Assembly: GCF_028471905.1 (NCBI RefSeq)
Contig: NZ_CP116902.1
Span: forward strand, 3,180,001 to 3,227,500
DNA from: Aneurinibacillus uraniidurans
Lineage (GTDB): Bacteria; Bacillota; Bacilli; Aneurinibacillales; Aneurinibacillaceae
Direction of reading: 5' to 3'
DNA length: 47,500 bases
Translations under genes and position numbers: made by a program
Shown here: positions 33,163 to 44,000 of the stretch, piece after piece
How positions within the stretch are numbered: the stretch's first letter is position 1
Layout: each line of letters begins with the position of its first letter
The notes under the pieces: model-generated
Databases searched by the model: none
Seen by the model: only the letters and a program-made list of their open reading frames with translations
What the model was told of the DNA's origin: nothing

Positions 33163-33900
33163 TTATTCAGACTTTTTTATGAAAGGTCCCTGCTGGCTTA
33201 CAAGCATATCATACAGCTGTTTCATCATTCCTGACGCTGTAACGCGGTGCTGTGGTACACCACGATCGATTTTATAATCTTCCACCAAAAAAGTTTGCAT
33301 TCCAACTTCTTCTGCGACCATATCCTGCTGCATATCATTCCCGATCATAATACAGCGTTCAGGTGGAATGCCGATAGATTCACTGATCTCCCGGAAGTAA
33401 TTCGGATTTGGCTTGCAGTAATGAGCCTCTTCAAATACCGTCACATGCACGAAATCTTCCGCAGCAAATCCTGCCCAGCGCAGGCGTTCAATAATTGAAA
33501 CACCTGGAAATACCGGATTCGTAGCGACAACAACATGATACCCCTGCCGCTTCGCTTCTTCCACCACTTTTGCGGCATATGGATGCGGGCCGCAGTCTTC
33601 CTGCAATACCGGAAACTCATCCGCATAAAACTGATCGAATACTGGCCACACCGTATCATACGCCAATCCAGTCAGATCAAGAAACTTCTGTTGGAATACT
33701 TCAGCATTCGTTTTCGTGCCATCATCGTCTTGCATGACATGCTTTGTCGCTTCCCAAAGTGATGCGCCAAGCTTTTGCGGCTCGATAATATGCGCCGTAT
33801 AGGCTCCGAGACGTTCTATGTATCGCTTTACGAACGCTTCCGTATCCATCGTCAGCAGTGTCCCATCTAAATCAAATAAAATTGCACGCGGCTCCGTCAT
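33163..33900 (-). CDS. HAD-superfamily hydrolase
   Basis: A 245-residue haloacid-dehalogenase-like phosphatase: motif I FDLDGTLL (nucleophile Asp10), motif II VVVATN, Lys in HYCKPNPNYF and motif IV IMIGNDMQQD. A helical cap lies between motifs I and II. Substrate not predictable. ATG at 33900 has GGAGG 7 nt upstream. Confidence 0.9.
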   Translation of the reverse strand: MTEPRAILFDLDGTLLTMDTEAFVKRYIERLGAYTAHIIEPQKLGASLWEATKHVMQDDDGTKTNAEVFQQKFLDLTGLAYDTVWPVFDQFYADEFPVLQEDCGPHPYAAKVVEEAKRQGYHVVVATNPVFPGVSIIERLRWAGFAAEDFVHVTVFEEAHYCKPNPNYFREISESIGIPPERCIMIGNDMQQDMVAEEVGMQTFLVEDYKIDRGVPQHRVTASGMMKQLYDMLVSQQGPFIKKSE

Positions 33901-33924
33901 CGCCACTCCTCCTTTTAGCTGGTA

Positions 33925-34389
33925 TTAACTCATACCGGGATATCCGATCTGGCGCAGCGCTTCGTACAAAATCACAGCTGCCGTGTTAGACAAATTGAGC
34001 GAACGCGTCGCATCGCTCATCGGAATACGGATAATCTGGCCGGGGTACTTCTCCATAATGTCGACTGGAATCCCGGTCGTCTCCTTCCCAAACACAAAAA
34101 AATCACCATCCCGATATTCAGCTGCGGAATGGTATATAGCTCCGTTCGTTTCGATAAAAAACAGGCGGCAATCTGGATTCTTGTCCATAAAGTCGTCAAA
34201 CGACTCATAATAGGTCAAATCAACCGCATACCAGTAATCGAGTCCAGCCCGCTTTAAATAGCGGTCATCTGTCGAGAACCCAAGCGGTTTAATCAGATGC
34301 AGCCGGGTTTTCGTTGCGGCGCACGTACGCGCGATATTCCCTGTATTGGCTGGAATAAGCGGCTCGTGCAACACGATATTAAACGCCAT
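33925..34389 (-). CDS. trmL: tRNA (cytidine/uridine-34-2'-O)-methyltransferase TrmL
   Basis: A 154-residue SPOUT methyltransferase matching TrmL in length and motifs: NIVLHEPLIPANTGNIARTC, FFVFGKETTGIP, IPMSDATRSLNLSNTAA. It methylates the wobble ribose of tRNA-Leu. The ATG at 34389 has GAGGTGA upstream; the frame extends to 34449 but that part overlaps the preceding terminator. Confidence 0.93.
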   Translation of the reverse strand: MAFNIVLHEPLIPANTGNIARTCAATKTRLHLIKPLGFSTDDRYLKRAGLDYWYAVDLTYYESFDDFMDKNPDCRLFFIETNGAIYHSAAEYRDGDFFVFGKETTGIPVDIMEKYPGQIIRIPMSDATRSLNLSNTAAVILYEALRQIGYPGMS

Positions 34390-34441
34390 GTCGTCTGTCA
34401 CCTCATCTGTAATAATACCATATTCTGTCCTGAAGCAAAAC

Positions 34442-34458
34442 GGCCGCACAAAGCGGCC
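34442..34458 (-). terminator. Terminator after the amidase-domain gene
   Basis: GGCCGC / GCGGCC 6-bp stem with a 5-nt loop followed by GTTTT on the minus strand. Confidence 0.7.
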
Positions 34459-34465
34459 TGATCAG

Positions 34466-35422
34466 CTACAAAATATGGTAGAATGAATATTTGATATTCT
34501 TCGTATATGCCGTTGAATCTGTATAATCCCAGTATCGCATGCGGCTATTTACCGTATGTGCATTCACAAGCGGGTTCCCAAAAAAATCTTTCGCGACAAT
34601 AATAGTCGAATGATCCCATCGTCCATTCCCTTCAAAATCATAGCAAATAATATCGCCGATGGTAAGCTCATACGGCGACTCTTTTTTCTCGGTGTAAATT
34701 GGGCTGCCACGCTCAAGCATCCAGCGGAAGATGTTAGCCACAGTCCAGCTATAACTCCACACAGCACCCGGACTATCTCCCCCTCGATACCACCAGCCCG
34801 TTGCGCGGTTTCCCGTACTTTTCATAGGAACCCCGCCTGCGTGCAAACACTGCGAGATGTAATTGGTACAATCATCCTCAAAATAACGATATTCTGGATT
34901 GTGGCTGTTCCACCACAGCTCCGCATACCGCACCGCCGCAATCCTGTCGTATACGTACGTCTGCGGTTGTTGCTTAGTAGCCACTCCTCGCTCATCTTCC
35001 TCACGTGCCCATAATAGATCCCGCTCTGCGATTTCTACAGATTGAGGACCCCGCACTGTCTCATCGGCGGCAACGCTCCAGCATCCATCTTGATAGATGA
35101 GCGTAATACGAGATTCTCGTACTTTCTCCTGCTCTCCCGTATGATCTTCCCAGGCATACATATACCATTCTCTTGCTTTTACACGCACGATGACCTCTCT
35201 CACCGTCTGTCGCTCCACACCTAATTCGAGCACATCGAGCCTGCCTCGCACCGGCTGCATATTGTATGACTTAAGCCGATTACGCTGGCGGTTGCATGCC
35301 TCAATTATCGGCAGAGCAGCATTCTTTACTTGCGCAATTTCGCTAATCTCATGACTGTCCTCCACCAGCAGCTTCGCCCGGTAGGACAAATATTGCGCGA
35401 GCGTTTTTTGCCATTGTGCCAT
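34466..35422 (-). CDS. Amidase-domain (amidase_6-like) protein
   Basis: A 318-residue protein with no clear signal peptide. The N-terminal half resembles a conserved accessory domain; the C-terminal half has the papain-like signature DDCTNYISQCLHAGG (catalytic Cys), WWYRGGDS, DHSTIIVAKD (His) and NAHTVNSRMRYW, as in the putative amidase domain family found in sporeformers. Cell-wall or peptide amide hydrolysis is inferred. ATG at 35422 with GGAGGAA just upstream; a longer frame to 35521 runs into the ogt gene. Confidence 0.82.
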   Translation of the reverse strand: MAQWQKTLAQYLSYRAKLLVEDSHEISEIAQVKNAALPIIEACNRQRNRLKSYNMQPVRGRLDVLELGVERQTVREVIVRVKAREWYMYAWEDHTGEQEKVRESRITLIYQDGCWSVAADETVRGPQSVEIAERDLLWAREEDERGVATKQQPQTYVYDRIAAVRYAELWWNSHNPEYRYFEDDCTNYISQCLHAGGVPMKSTGNRATGWWYRGGDSPGAVWSYSWTVANIFRWMLERGSPIYTEKKESPYELTIGDIICYDFEGNGRWDHSTIIVAKDFFGNPLVNAHTVNSRMRYWDYTDSTAYTKNIKYSFYHIL

Positions 35423-35507
35423 CTCTTTCCTCCTCGCATATAAATTGCTCTTATGTATATGCGAAGAAATAAAAAGAGAGAAGCCCGCTGCTCCTCTCTG
35501 TTCATTG

Positions 35508-36044
35508 CTATACCATGCCAACTTCTGTTTTCTCCAAGATGCCCTCTAACTGTAGCAAACTTTCTTTTATATCCAGGCCGCCGCCATATCCGACGAGCGC
35601 ACCATTGGAACCGATCACACGATGACAAGGAATAAAAATAGACAACGGATTCTTATTGTTCGCTCCGCCAATCGCTCGCACTGCTTTCGCGGCGTTAATC
35701 GCAAGCGCAATATCCTTATAAGAGCGCGTCTCCCCATATGGAATGCAGCGCAACTGTTCCCATACAATCTTCTGAAATTCTGTGCCATACACATCAAGTG
35801 AAATGTCAAATTCACGACGCACACCCGCAAAATATTCGTCCAGCTGCCGGATAACATCTACGAATAGTTCCGGGGCATGCAGCACACTTTCCGTTCGCAG
35901 CCATTTCTTCGCCCAGCGCTTTAACGAAAGTATGACAGAATCTCCCTCCCCGAATTCCACCAGACATAGACCTTTCTGTGTCGCTGCCAGCGTAATCGGA
36001 CCGAGGGGGCTGTGATACACGGTATAGTACATTTCCGGCTTCAC
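35508..36044 (-). CDS. ogt: Methylated-DNA-protein-cysteine methyltransferase
   Basis: A 178-residue O6-alkylguanine-DNA alkyltransferase. The active-site IPCHRVIGSNG and the HTH arginine-finger region (IPYGETRSYKDIALAIN) are intact, and the closing GYGGGLDIKESLLQLE fits. It removes alkyl groups from O6-guanine by suicide transfer to Cys. The GTG at 36044 is chosen because GGGAGGG lies 5 nt upstream; the frame is open to 36119 inside queG. Confidence 0.93.
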   Translation of the reverse strand: MKPEMYYTVYHSPLGPITLAATQKGLCLVEFGEGDSVILSLKRWAKKWLRTESVLHAPELFVDVIRQLDEYFAGVRREFDISLDVYGTEFQKIVWEQLRCIPYGETRSYKDIALAINAAKAVRAIGGANNKNPLSIFIPCHRVIGSNGALVGYGGGLDIKESLLQLEGILEKTEVGMV

Positions 36045-36108
36045 GCAATCCCTCCCTTGTACATCTCCCCCCATCTTACATCGGAGCTCTTTCGAAAAGC
36101 CAGCATTA

Positions 36109-37248
36109 TTATTCGACATTTTCTAGCTTAGAAAGCGCTTTTTCGATTTCAGAGTAGACGGAGTTGTCCCGTTCGTTGTTTTTCGCCATTTCTAGCGCAG
36201 CCCTTGCATCTTCTCCGCCAATTCGCCCAAGTGCCCAGGCAGCTGTACCGCGAATAGCAGGTCTTTCATCCCGACGCAGTAACTGTATAAGTGCTGGAAC
36301 AGCCGTCACATCCTTAAAATGTGCTAGTGCTAAAATCGCATTGCGCTGGATCGGCTTTTTGCCACGCCAGGCAGCCGATGAACGTCCGAAGCGAGCGGTA
36401 AACTCTTTCTTGCTAATCGACAGAAGTGGCTGTAAAAGCGGCTTAGCGGCTTCCTTATCCGGGACGAATTCTAGGTGTAGATTGACATGTTTTTTACGGT
36501 TTTTCGGACATACCTGCTGACATGTATCGCAGCCATATAAGCGGTTGCCAACGGCTGTACGGAACTCGTCTGGAATGTAGTCTTTTATCTGGGTAAGAAA
36601 AGCAACGCAACGCGTAGAATCGAGCTGCCCGCCCTGCACAATCGCACCAGTCGGGCACGAATCGATACAAAGCGTACAATCGCCACATTCATCCTCAATC
36701 GGTGTATCCGGTGGAAATGCTACATTCGTCAGCATCTCACCCAAGTACACCCATGAACCGAATTCATGGGTAATAAGTGACGTATTTTTCCCAACCCAGC
36801 CAAGTCCAGCACGTGCAGCTACCGCTCGATCAGACAGAGCTCCTGTATCGACCATAATGGCCGTCTGCACACCCGGGACGTGCGCCTGAAGAAATTCCTC
36901 CAGCTTTTTTAGTCGATCACGCAGTACATTATGATAATCTTCGCCCCAGGCAACCCGTGCCAGTACACCGCGATATGCACCCGGCTCTGACTTTGGCGGT
37001 GCTTCCATACGCGATGGATAGGCGAGCGCAATCGAAATAATCGAGCGTGCTCCTTCCATGCTAAGCTCGGGATAGACTCGCTTCTCAATGTCTTTCTCTT
37101 CAAAGCCTGACTCATATCCACGTTCCCGATGTGTATACAAACGCTCTTTTAACGTCAAAAACGGGTCTGCGGCCGCAAACCCGATCTTATCAATGCCGAT
37201 ACTGTATGCATAGGCGATTACTTCCTGTTTGAGCTGCTCTACGTTCAT
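36109..37248 (-). CDS. queG: Epoxyqueuosine reductase QueG
   Basis: A 378-residue cobalamin- and iron-sulfur-dependent reductase that makes queuosine in tRNA. Visible features are VDTGALSDRAVAARAGLGW, two [4Fe-4S] motifs (CGDCTLCIDSCPTGA and CDTCQQVCPKN) and a HEAT-like C-terminal extension (IRGTAAWALGRIGGEDARAAL). AAGGAGG directly before the ATG at 37248. Probably co-transcribed with rnhA upstream and ogt downstream. Confidence 0.95.
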   Translation of the reverse strand: MNVEQLKQEVIAYAYSIGIDKIGFAAADPFLTLKERLYTHRERGYESGFEEKDIEKRVYPELSMEGARSIISIALAYPSRMEAPPKSEPGAYRGVLARVAWGEDYHNVLRDRLKKLEEFLQAHVPGVQTAIMVDTGALSDRAVAARAGLGWVGKNTSLITHEFGSWVYLGEMLTNVAFPPDTPIEDECGDCTLCIDSCPTGAIVQGGQLDSTRCVAFLTQIKDYIPDEFRTAVGNRLYGCDTCQQVCPKNRKKHVNLHLEFVPDKEAAKPLLQPLLSISKKEFTARFGRSSAAWRGKKPIQRNAILALAHFKDVTAVPALIQLLRRDERPAIRGTAAWALGRIGGEDARAALEMAKNNERDNSVYSEIEKALSKLENVE

Positions 37249-37272
37249 AATTCCTCCTTGCACCAAAGCAGA

Positions 37273-37707
37273 CTAACGACGCTGAATGGCTCCTGTTGCC
37301 AGTTCATCACAGCGATTGTTCAGCTCATTATCCGCGTGACCTTTCACTTTAATATACTCCACACGGTGCGTCTCCATAAGCCCAAGTAGTTCTTTCCATA
37401 AGTCCTGATTCTCCACAGGCTGTTTCTTGCTGTTTTTCCACCCGTTGCGCACCCAGTTTTTATGCCAGCCCTGCTTGAAGCAGTTCACCATATAGGCGCT
37501 ATCACTGTGCAGCTTTACGATACACGGCTCTGTCAAAGCTTTCAGTGCTTCTACCGCCGCTTTCAGTTCCATTCGATTATTCGTCGTATTGTCTTCACTG
37601 CCCGACATTTCCCGGCGATGCTTGCCATACAGCAGCACTGCGCCCCAGCCACCTGGCCCTGGATTCCCCGAACAAGCGCCATCTGTATAAATAATAATTT
37701 CTTTCAT
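37273..37707 (-). CDS. rnhA: Ribonuclease HI
   Basis: A 144-residue RNase HI that cleaves RNA in RNA-DNA hybrids. IYTDGACSGNPGPGGWGA (Asp), NNRMELKAAVEAL (Glu), LHSDSAYMVNCF (Asp) and the late KGHADNELNNRCDELA carry the catalytic residues and the basic protrusion (WHKNWVRNGWKNSKKQP). GGGGAG before the ATG. Confidence 0.96.
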   Translation of the reverse strand: MKEIIIYTDGACSGNPGPGGWGAVLLYGKHRREMSGSEDNTTNNRMELKAAVEALKALTEPCIVKLHSDSAYMVNCFKQGWHKNWVRNGWKNSKKQPVENQDLWKELLGLMETHRVEYIKVKGHADNELNNRCDELATGAIQRR

Positions 37708-37746
37708 CGTCTCCCCTGCTTTCCGCTATTTCTTCCCCTCAGTATA

Positions 37747-38880
37747 TCAAAAAGCCCGATGTCGGAAAAACACTCCAGCCAGTGCAAATAAGAACAAGAA
37801 GCTCCCAAGCATATAGAACAAAGATGCCCTACCGAACGCTTCCATCGCCAATCCGCCAAGTCCTGGACCGATCAAACTGCCACTGTCAAAATGAAGGGAA
37901 GCAAGCACATTTCCAGAGGCGAGCAACGTGCGCGGCAACAACATCGCCACATAGGCAAGTCCCAGGCCAAAAAATGAGCCAACAAATATCCCGGCCAACG
38001 CAAACAAAATGATCAAACCATACACATGGTCGCCAACAAACGGCACGATAAAAAAGACAAGCCCGCCAATTACCGCACATATACGCAAAATAGGTCGCGG
38101 TCCAAACCGATCACTCAGCATACCAAGCGGCACTTGCAGCAGCAGACTCCCCAGTACAAACGATGGTAAAATCAAAGAAATCCAGCCATCTGAGATGTGC
38201 AGCTCCGTCGCATAAATGGGGAAGCTAACATTGAGCGCAGCCTCCATTAAGCCATACAAAAATGGCGCAAGCAGCGGTAACCAAACCAGCACATACACAC
38301 GCCCATATGTCTTCGAAGAACTTCCTCCTTTTCTGGCAGGTGGTCGTTCATTGCGAATCGTATACAACAAAAGGCCTGTCATACCAAACATGCTACCCAT
38401 TACGATAAACGGAACCCAAGTTCCATACGCCAGCAGGTTAATGCCCAGCGGCCCGATACTAAACCCGAGACTATACATCAAACCATACAGTGACATATAC
38501 CGCCCGCGCTTATTTTCCGGGCTTCGATCCGCAATCCACGTCTGGGTCGCATAATGCAGAATGCTATCCCCTACTCCGACAAGAAAACGCAGAATAAGCC
38601 AGATAACAAAGGAATATCCAATAATAGCAAATAAAACTGTACTGCTGACGACCATGACCAGTCCGACAACAAGCAGCGCTTTGTACCCATAGCGAACAAG
38701 CGGCTTTTCCACAAAAAAAACAGCGAGTAGCGCACCGACATAAAGCGCGGCCGCACTCAAACTGTTTACAGAAGCAGCAACTCCCTGTTTTTCTAACAAC
38801 AATGACAGCAAAGGCAAAATCAATCCCTGACTCGCCCCTGCTACCAGCACAAGAATAAGTAATACAAAAAATCGATTCAT
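37747..38880 (-). CDS. MFS transporter
   Basis: A 377-residue, about 12-TM major facilitator. The loop motif after TM2 is VEKPLVRYGYK; a second-half loop reads GMLSDRFGPRPILR, the classic motif A. Substrate unknown; drug-efflux-like. Its ATG overlaps the stop of the NCS2 permease by one base, so they are coupled. Confidence 0.88.
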   Translation of the reverse strand: MNRFFVLLILVLVAGASQGLILPLLSLLLEKQGVAASVNSLSAAALYVGALLAVFFVEKPLVRYGYKALLVVGLVMVVSSTVLFAIIGYSFVIWLILRFLVGVGDSILHYATQTWIADRSPENKRGRYMSLYGLMYSLGFSIGPLGINLLAYGTWVPFIVMGSMFGMTGLLLYTIRNERPPARKGGSSSKTYGRVYVLVWLPLLAPFLYGLMEAALNVSFPIYATELHISDGWISLILPSFVLGSLLLQVPLGMLSDRFGPRPILRICAVIGGLVFFIVPFVGDHVYGLIILFALAGIFVGSFFGLGLAYVAMLLPRTLLASGNVLASLHFDSGSLIGPGLGGLAMEAFGRASLFYMLGSFLFLFALAGVFFRHRAF

Positions 38881-40223
38881 TACAGTTTTCTCTTCTCTCT
38901 TAATACAATTTGCTCCAAGAAAATAATGAGCAGTACACCCATGACAAGCCCATTCCCGAAAATATAACTCACAAACGGCGGCAGCGTCAGCATCGCTTCT
39001 GGCGGCACAAACATAATACCGATCCCAGTTAGAAGCCCGAATCCAATGATCATAATGGTGCGCTCATTCCACGTTACTTTCCCCAGATCTTGCAGGCCAA
39101 ATCCAATAAGCTGCGTAAAGCTCACAAACGATACGGCATAACCGACTGGGGCCGGCAGCCCCGACAGCACTCGACTCACCTGCGGCAGCATACCAAGAAG
39201 CATAAACAGCCCGCACGCGATCAAAAAAGGCAAGCGCGATGCAATGCGCGTTACTTGAATAACCCCGGCTGTAATGGACAACGGGACAAGTCCAACAATG
39301 CCAAATGTTCCCGACAGCATGTGCGCTATCCCGGTAAAAATACCGCCGCGCCGATAATCTGCCTCCCCTGCCTGTACATGAACAACTTTGCCCACGACAA
39401 CAATGCTCGCCACCAGATTCGTTAACAAAATCAATCCCGTCAGCATCGAGATCATGATGGTCCCAAGATCAAATTCTGGAGTCCCCCAAAAGAACGGCGT
39501 AGGAAGCGACACAAGTCCATGCATTTCTGGAAGCGGCTTCGTCCAGCCGAGCAGTCCATATATCAACCAGCCTACAAGCATACTAATCAGAATCGCAAAG
39601 CTGCGGATGTATTTATACTTTGAGCGAATCATCATAAAGGTAAACACAATCAATCCGATCGACACCAGTGCGATTTTAGGCGGAATACCTGTCTGCCCTG
39701 GTGTATAACCCATGCCTAACAGTCCTTTCATAAGCGAGCTGCTTAATGATACCGCCAGAAGCAAAATATAGCCGCCTGTGACAAGCGGGGTAAACAACTT
39801 TTGAATTTTACCAATAATACCTGTTACCCCGAGACCGACAAGCATAATGCCGGTAATGATCAATCCCATTTCCAGCGAACGTCCGATATCCTGTGGAGAT
39901 TTACCTGCTGCCATACCCAGATTGGCTAAAATGATGAAAATCCCCCACCACATGCCAGCCGGGCCTTCCGTGAGCGGAAGTCGATGTCCGAACAGTACTT
40001 GTAGAATAGACGCCAGCCCGATCAAAAAAAACGTCTGCTGCATAAATACGCCGATATCGGCCGGTCCAAGTCCGTACGCTTGCCCGACAACGAGCGGCAC
40101 GACCAAAGAACTTGACAGTATAACAAAAAACCATTGCAGTGCTGCGGTTACCGTGACCGATAACGGTGGCTTATCCTGTAATTCATATATATTTGTTGAT
40201 GCTTTTTCTTGTTGTGCTTCCAT
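38880..40223 (-). CDS. NCS2-family purine/pyrimidine permease
   Basis: A 447-residue, multi-TM nucleobase permease (uracil/xanthine family): GPAGMWWGIFIILAN and SITAGVIQVTRIASR with the conserved LxxTGG-like FTPLVTGGYILL. Exact nucleobase not predictable. GAGGTGATGAG precedes the ATG. It lies 9 nt after the uracil-DNA glycosylase gene, so a UDG-permease-MFS unit is likely. Confidence 0.87.
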   Translation of the reverse strand: MEAQQEKASTNIYELQDKPPLSVTVTAALQWFFVILSSSLVVPLVVGQAYGLGPADIGVFMQQTFFLIGLASILQVLFGHRLPLTEGPAGMWWGIFIILANLGMAAGKSPQDIGRSLEMGLIITGIMLVGLGVTGIIGKIQKLFTPLVTGGYILLLAVSLSSSLMKGLLGMGYTPGQTGIPPKIALVSIGLIVFTFMMIRSKYKYIRSFAILISMLVGWLIYGLLGWTKPLPEMHGLVSLPTPFFWGTPEFDLGTIMISMLTGLILLTNLVASIVVVGKVVHVQAGEADYRRGGIFTGIAHMLSGTFGIVGLVPLSITAGVIQVTRIASRLPFLIACGLFMLLGMLPQVSRVLSGLPAPVGYAVSFVSFTQLIGFGLQDLGKVTWNERTIMIIGFGLLTGIGIMFVPPEAMLTLPPFVSYIFGNGLVMGVLLIIFLEQIVLREKRKL

Positions 40224-40232
40224 CTCATCACC

Positions 40233-40916
40233 TCACTCATTACTTCGTACACATTGAAGGGCTACCTGCAAATCTGCCCATACTTCTCGCTTCGTTTTCG
40301 CAAGTGCATCCCCACGCTGACGAATGACGTAGGCAGGATGCCAGGTTGGTACGATTTTAATGCCTTCATATTCATACACATTCCCTCGAAACTGGGACAT
40401 CGTCTTCATATCCGGGAAGAAATACTGAAGGGATACTTTACCGAGCGCTAACACGACTTTCGGACGGATCATCTCTAGTTCATACTGCAAGTACTTGCTG
40501 CACTCCTTTGTTTCTTCCAGCATAGGCGTGCGATTTCCACCCTTCTCATTCGTTACCCGACACTTTACCACATTTGTAAAATATACGTGTTCCCGTCGAA
40601 TCCCGGCTTTATTCAGAATCAGCGTAAGAAGTGATCCGCTAATTCCAACCAACGGCAATCCCCAATTCTCCTCGTCTTCTCCCGGTCCTTCTCCGACAAT
40701 CATCAATGGCGTATCCGTATTTCCTGTCCCCGGCATACGGCCCTGGACATACTCACCGAGGGGGCAATCCGTACAGGCAAGAATCCGACGGCGCATCTGT
40801 TCCATACGTGCTGCTTTCTCCACCTGCTTTAGTGCCGGATTTACGTCTTCCGCGTGATAACCGTCGCTTGTTAATCGACGATAAAAGTTAGTCATGCCTT
40901 CCGAGATGCTTTTCAT
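40233..40916 (-). CDS. Uracil-DNA glycosylase, iron-sulfur (family 4-like)
   Basis: About 227 residues. CTDCPLG (Cys48, Cys51) and later VKCRV and ECSKY provide iron-sulfur Cys ligands; motif I is VGEGPGEDEE; the C-terminal motif is TWHPAYVIR. It excises uracil from DNA. The ATG at 40916 is preferred (GGAGAG 6 nt upstream); frames to 40991 include other Met codons, so the start is uncertain by up to 25 codons. Confidence 0.9.
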   Translation of the reverse strand: MKSISEGMTNFYRRLTSDGYHAEDVNPALKQVEKAARMEQMRRRILACTDCPLGEYVQGRMPGTGNTDTPLMIVGEGPGEDEENWGLPLVGISGSLLTLILNKAGIRREHVYFTNVVKCRVTNEKGGNRTPMLEETKECSKYLQYELEMIRPKVVLALGKVSLQYFFPDMKTMSQFRGNVYEYEGIKIVPTWHPAYVIRQRGDALAKTKREVWADLQVALQCVRSNE

Positions 40917-40994
40917 CTGATTCTCTCCCATCCAGACAACGTCTTTTCTACGATACCATACTTTTATAAGTGCCTGAAATGAAACATGCAAATA

Positions 40995-41042
40995 AAAATA
41001 GCGAAGCGGCTCTCCTTTTTACAGGATAAGCCGCTTCGTTTT
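40995..41042. terminator. Terminator after propionyl-CoA synthase
   Basis: AGCGAAGCGGCT pairs with AGCCGCTTCGT, flanked by A- and T-rich runs on both sides. Confidence 0.88.
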
Positions 41043-41058
41043 CGTATCTCTTTATCGA

Positions 41059-44000
41059 TTATTCACTGGTTTTTTCATTCATTTGGGCCGACCATGCTTC
41101 GTATAGCTGGTCTTTTGTTTTCAGTCCCGTTTGTGGAATCGCGTGATTTACAACGTAAGAACTTCCTACATGGCGATTCTCCCACATTTCCTGATGCGCT
41201 TCTGGTAACTGATCGAACTCAACGAATACAGGCTCCGTGATTTCAAGCATACCAGCATCAATCATCTCATTCATGCGGATGACTTCATAAGCATTCGAGA
41301 GGTGTGTACCCCAGATATTTGCTGTCGGCATGTAAACACGGCGTTGACGCATCCATACTTGCGGCGCATAGAAGCTGTAGCGACGTGCACCCATGTCCTC
41401 GCTAAATACGACACGGCCCGTATACGGCTTCAGAAGCGTCGTGCTCACACCAAGCGCATCATGTCCAGCACGGTCAAAGATCAGGTCTGGATAGCCGCGC
41501 GGGTTGTCAGGAGAGCGCAGGTATTTCGCCACGGCACCGCCGAATGGCTTGAAGATGTAATCCGTGAAGTAGCGAACAGCTTCCTTGAATGCTTCCGTTT
41601 CCGTTTTCGGATTCGGGAAGTCCGGCATTGTATCCGGCCACACAAAGTTCTCGCCTTCGCGACGTTTGATCTCTTCGATGCTTAATACGCCGCGTACTGC
41701 ATCACCGTAACCCAGGCTTTGTACAAACTCTTTCTGAGCATCCGTGTACGTTGCGACTACGATGCGTGCGCCCATATCACGTGCTGCTTCAATGGCAACA
41801 AGCCCAGTCTGATCCACAATGCCATCTTCTTTCGTATCGGTTCCATAGTAGATCAGGACCGATTCACCAGCACGTAGTAATGCTTTCTCATACATGTCAC
41901 GCGGTGTGCTGGTACCTTCTTTTCCCATGAAGGTAAAGTGGTAACCGCTGGACGCACCATAGAACGTCAGAACTCCATTTTTCTCCATCATCTGGAACGA
42001 ACGTGGGAATGCTACTTCCCCAGCGTGAGATACAACATAGTCTGCCAAACGACCGTTGTTTTGTGCACGATAGTCATCCAAAATTTTCTGACCTGTGGCC
42101 TCCCACGCTGCCCACTGTGATGGGTCAGCCGGTACCTTGGTGAATGCGTTGCCGTATTCTGGATTTCTCCGGTTAATCACGCCCGCAGCACCTTGCTCAC
42201 GGATGTACGAAGCACGCTCTTCATTCGATACCATACCCGTTACCGCTAGGCCATTACGAGCTGCCGATTTGAGCGCTTCCAGACCTGTACCAGTCGCCGC
42301 CCCTTCTACGAACATTGTTTTGTTCGGCTCAATCGACAGTGTCGTGAACAGAGCGCGATAGATCGTACCCAGATTCAAAATGTAGCTACCGGCTGCTTCC
42401 AATGTTGCATCTTGCGGTTTCACATGAACCTGCGGTGCCTGTGCGATCATGAACTGCTGATGCGAGCCATCTGGACCTTGATAACCCTGAATGCTGAAAT
42501 CGGCAAACATTGGATCAAGGCCAACCGTTGGCGACAGCAGATTGTTCTGTCCCGAGTAAATTGTAACGAGGTCGCCTACTTTCACACGGCCTTCTCGCTT
42601 CACTTCTGGACCCACCGATGCTACAAGAGCGATACCACCGCTACCTGTTACGTGATAATCCAGATCATGATCATCTAGCGTAGAAACTGGGATACCGGTC
42701 AGCGCCCAGATGTCATTGAAGTTTACTTCACTTGCCAGTACGTACAGCAGTACTTCATTTGCTTTCGGTTTTTCAACCGGGATGACGATTTTCTTCTCGG
42801 CATCAATTGGATCACCGTGATCAACCGCACCTGTTTCATCATTTTTCACAACCGCATAGGCATACTGCCACTCAGGAATCGGCGTGAAACCCGGGAAGTA
42901 CGGCGCACCGACTGGAAGCAGTTCACCCTGTTCGATCAGCTCGTTCTGCTTCTCTTCCGTTGGTTGGAAGCGCGGACGAGTTGGTAGTGGCATGCTCTTC
43001 TTGTCGAGGAATGCCTGAATGCCACTTTTGCCGCCATTCGGATCGATTACTGCTTCCGCAAATAGCTGGGCTTCGCGCTCCATTCCTTGCTTAATTCCCT
43101 GTTCATAGCCTATGCGTGCTGCTTCCAATGCACGATTGGCTGCTTGCTCACGTCCTGCCCATTTGGATTGGCGCAAAATACGCTGGATTTCCACACTGTT
43201 AGCAATGGCTTCCTGCGGGAATGCCTGCGGTGTATTCCACTGCTGAACAAGACTGTTATGGCGATCGAATGCCTCCTTAAGCGCTCCCTTGCCACGCAAA
43301 ATGTATTCACGAGCCAGTGCAGCAGCACGAACGAGCACATCATCACTTTCTTGAATGATTTCATCAATCAAACCAATCTGCTTCGCTTCTTCTACATCGA
43401 TCTTGCGGCCATTCAGAATGATTTCCAGTGCTTTGAGGAATCCATCCACGCCTGTGCGATCCTGCAAGAGACGCGGTAAGCGCTGCGTGCCACCATAACC
43501 TGGAATGAGATTCAGGTTAATTTCCGGTTGACCGAATTCAGCATGCGGCTCAGCAATCCGGTAATGAGTTGCCATCTGGAACTCGTTTCCGCCCCCGAGT
43601 GCGACCCCGTTTACAGCGGCAATAACTGGTTTGCCCAGTTTTTCGATTTTACTAAATGCCATATGCGCTTTATTCGCAAGCGGCAATACGTCCTCCACAT
43701 CGAACATCTCTTCAAGGAACTGCTTCACATCGGCACCGGCAACAAACGAGCCTGTTCCTTGACCGGTAAAGATGACAACCTTGATCTCATCACGGCGTTC
43801 TAAATGACTAACGATTGTATTCAACTCATCCAGCGCCCGTTCGTTCAACGCGTTAACCGGTGGATTGGTAATCGTAACCGTTGCGACACGCTGACCCGGC
43901 AGTACGTCATTATACTGCACGCGGAAGAAACGATAAATTTCGAAAATCTTCTGCTCTTCTTCCATTTTTGTTTTCATGCGCCACTGCTCGATTTTTGGAC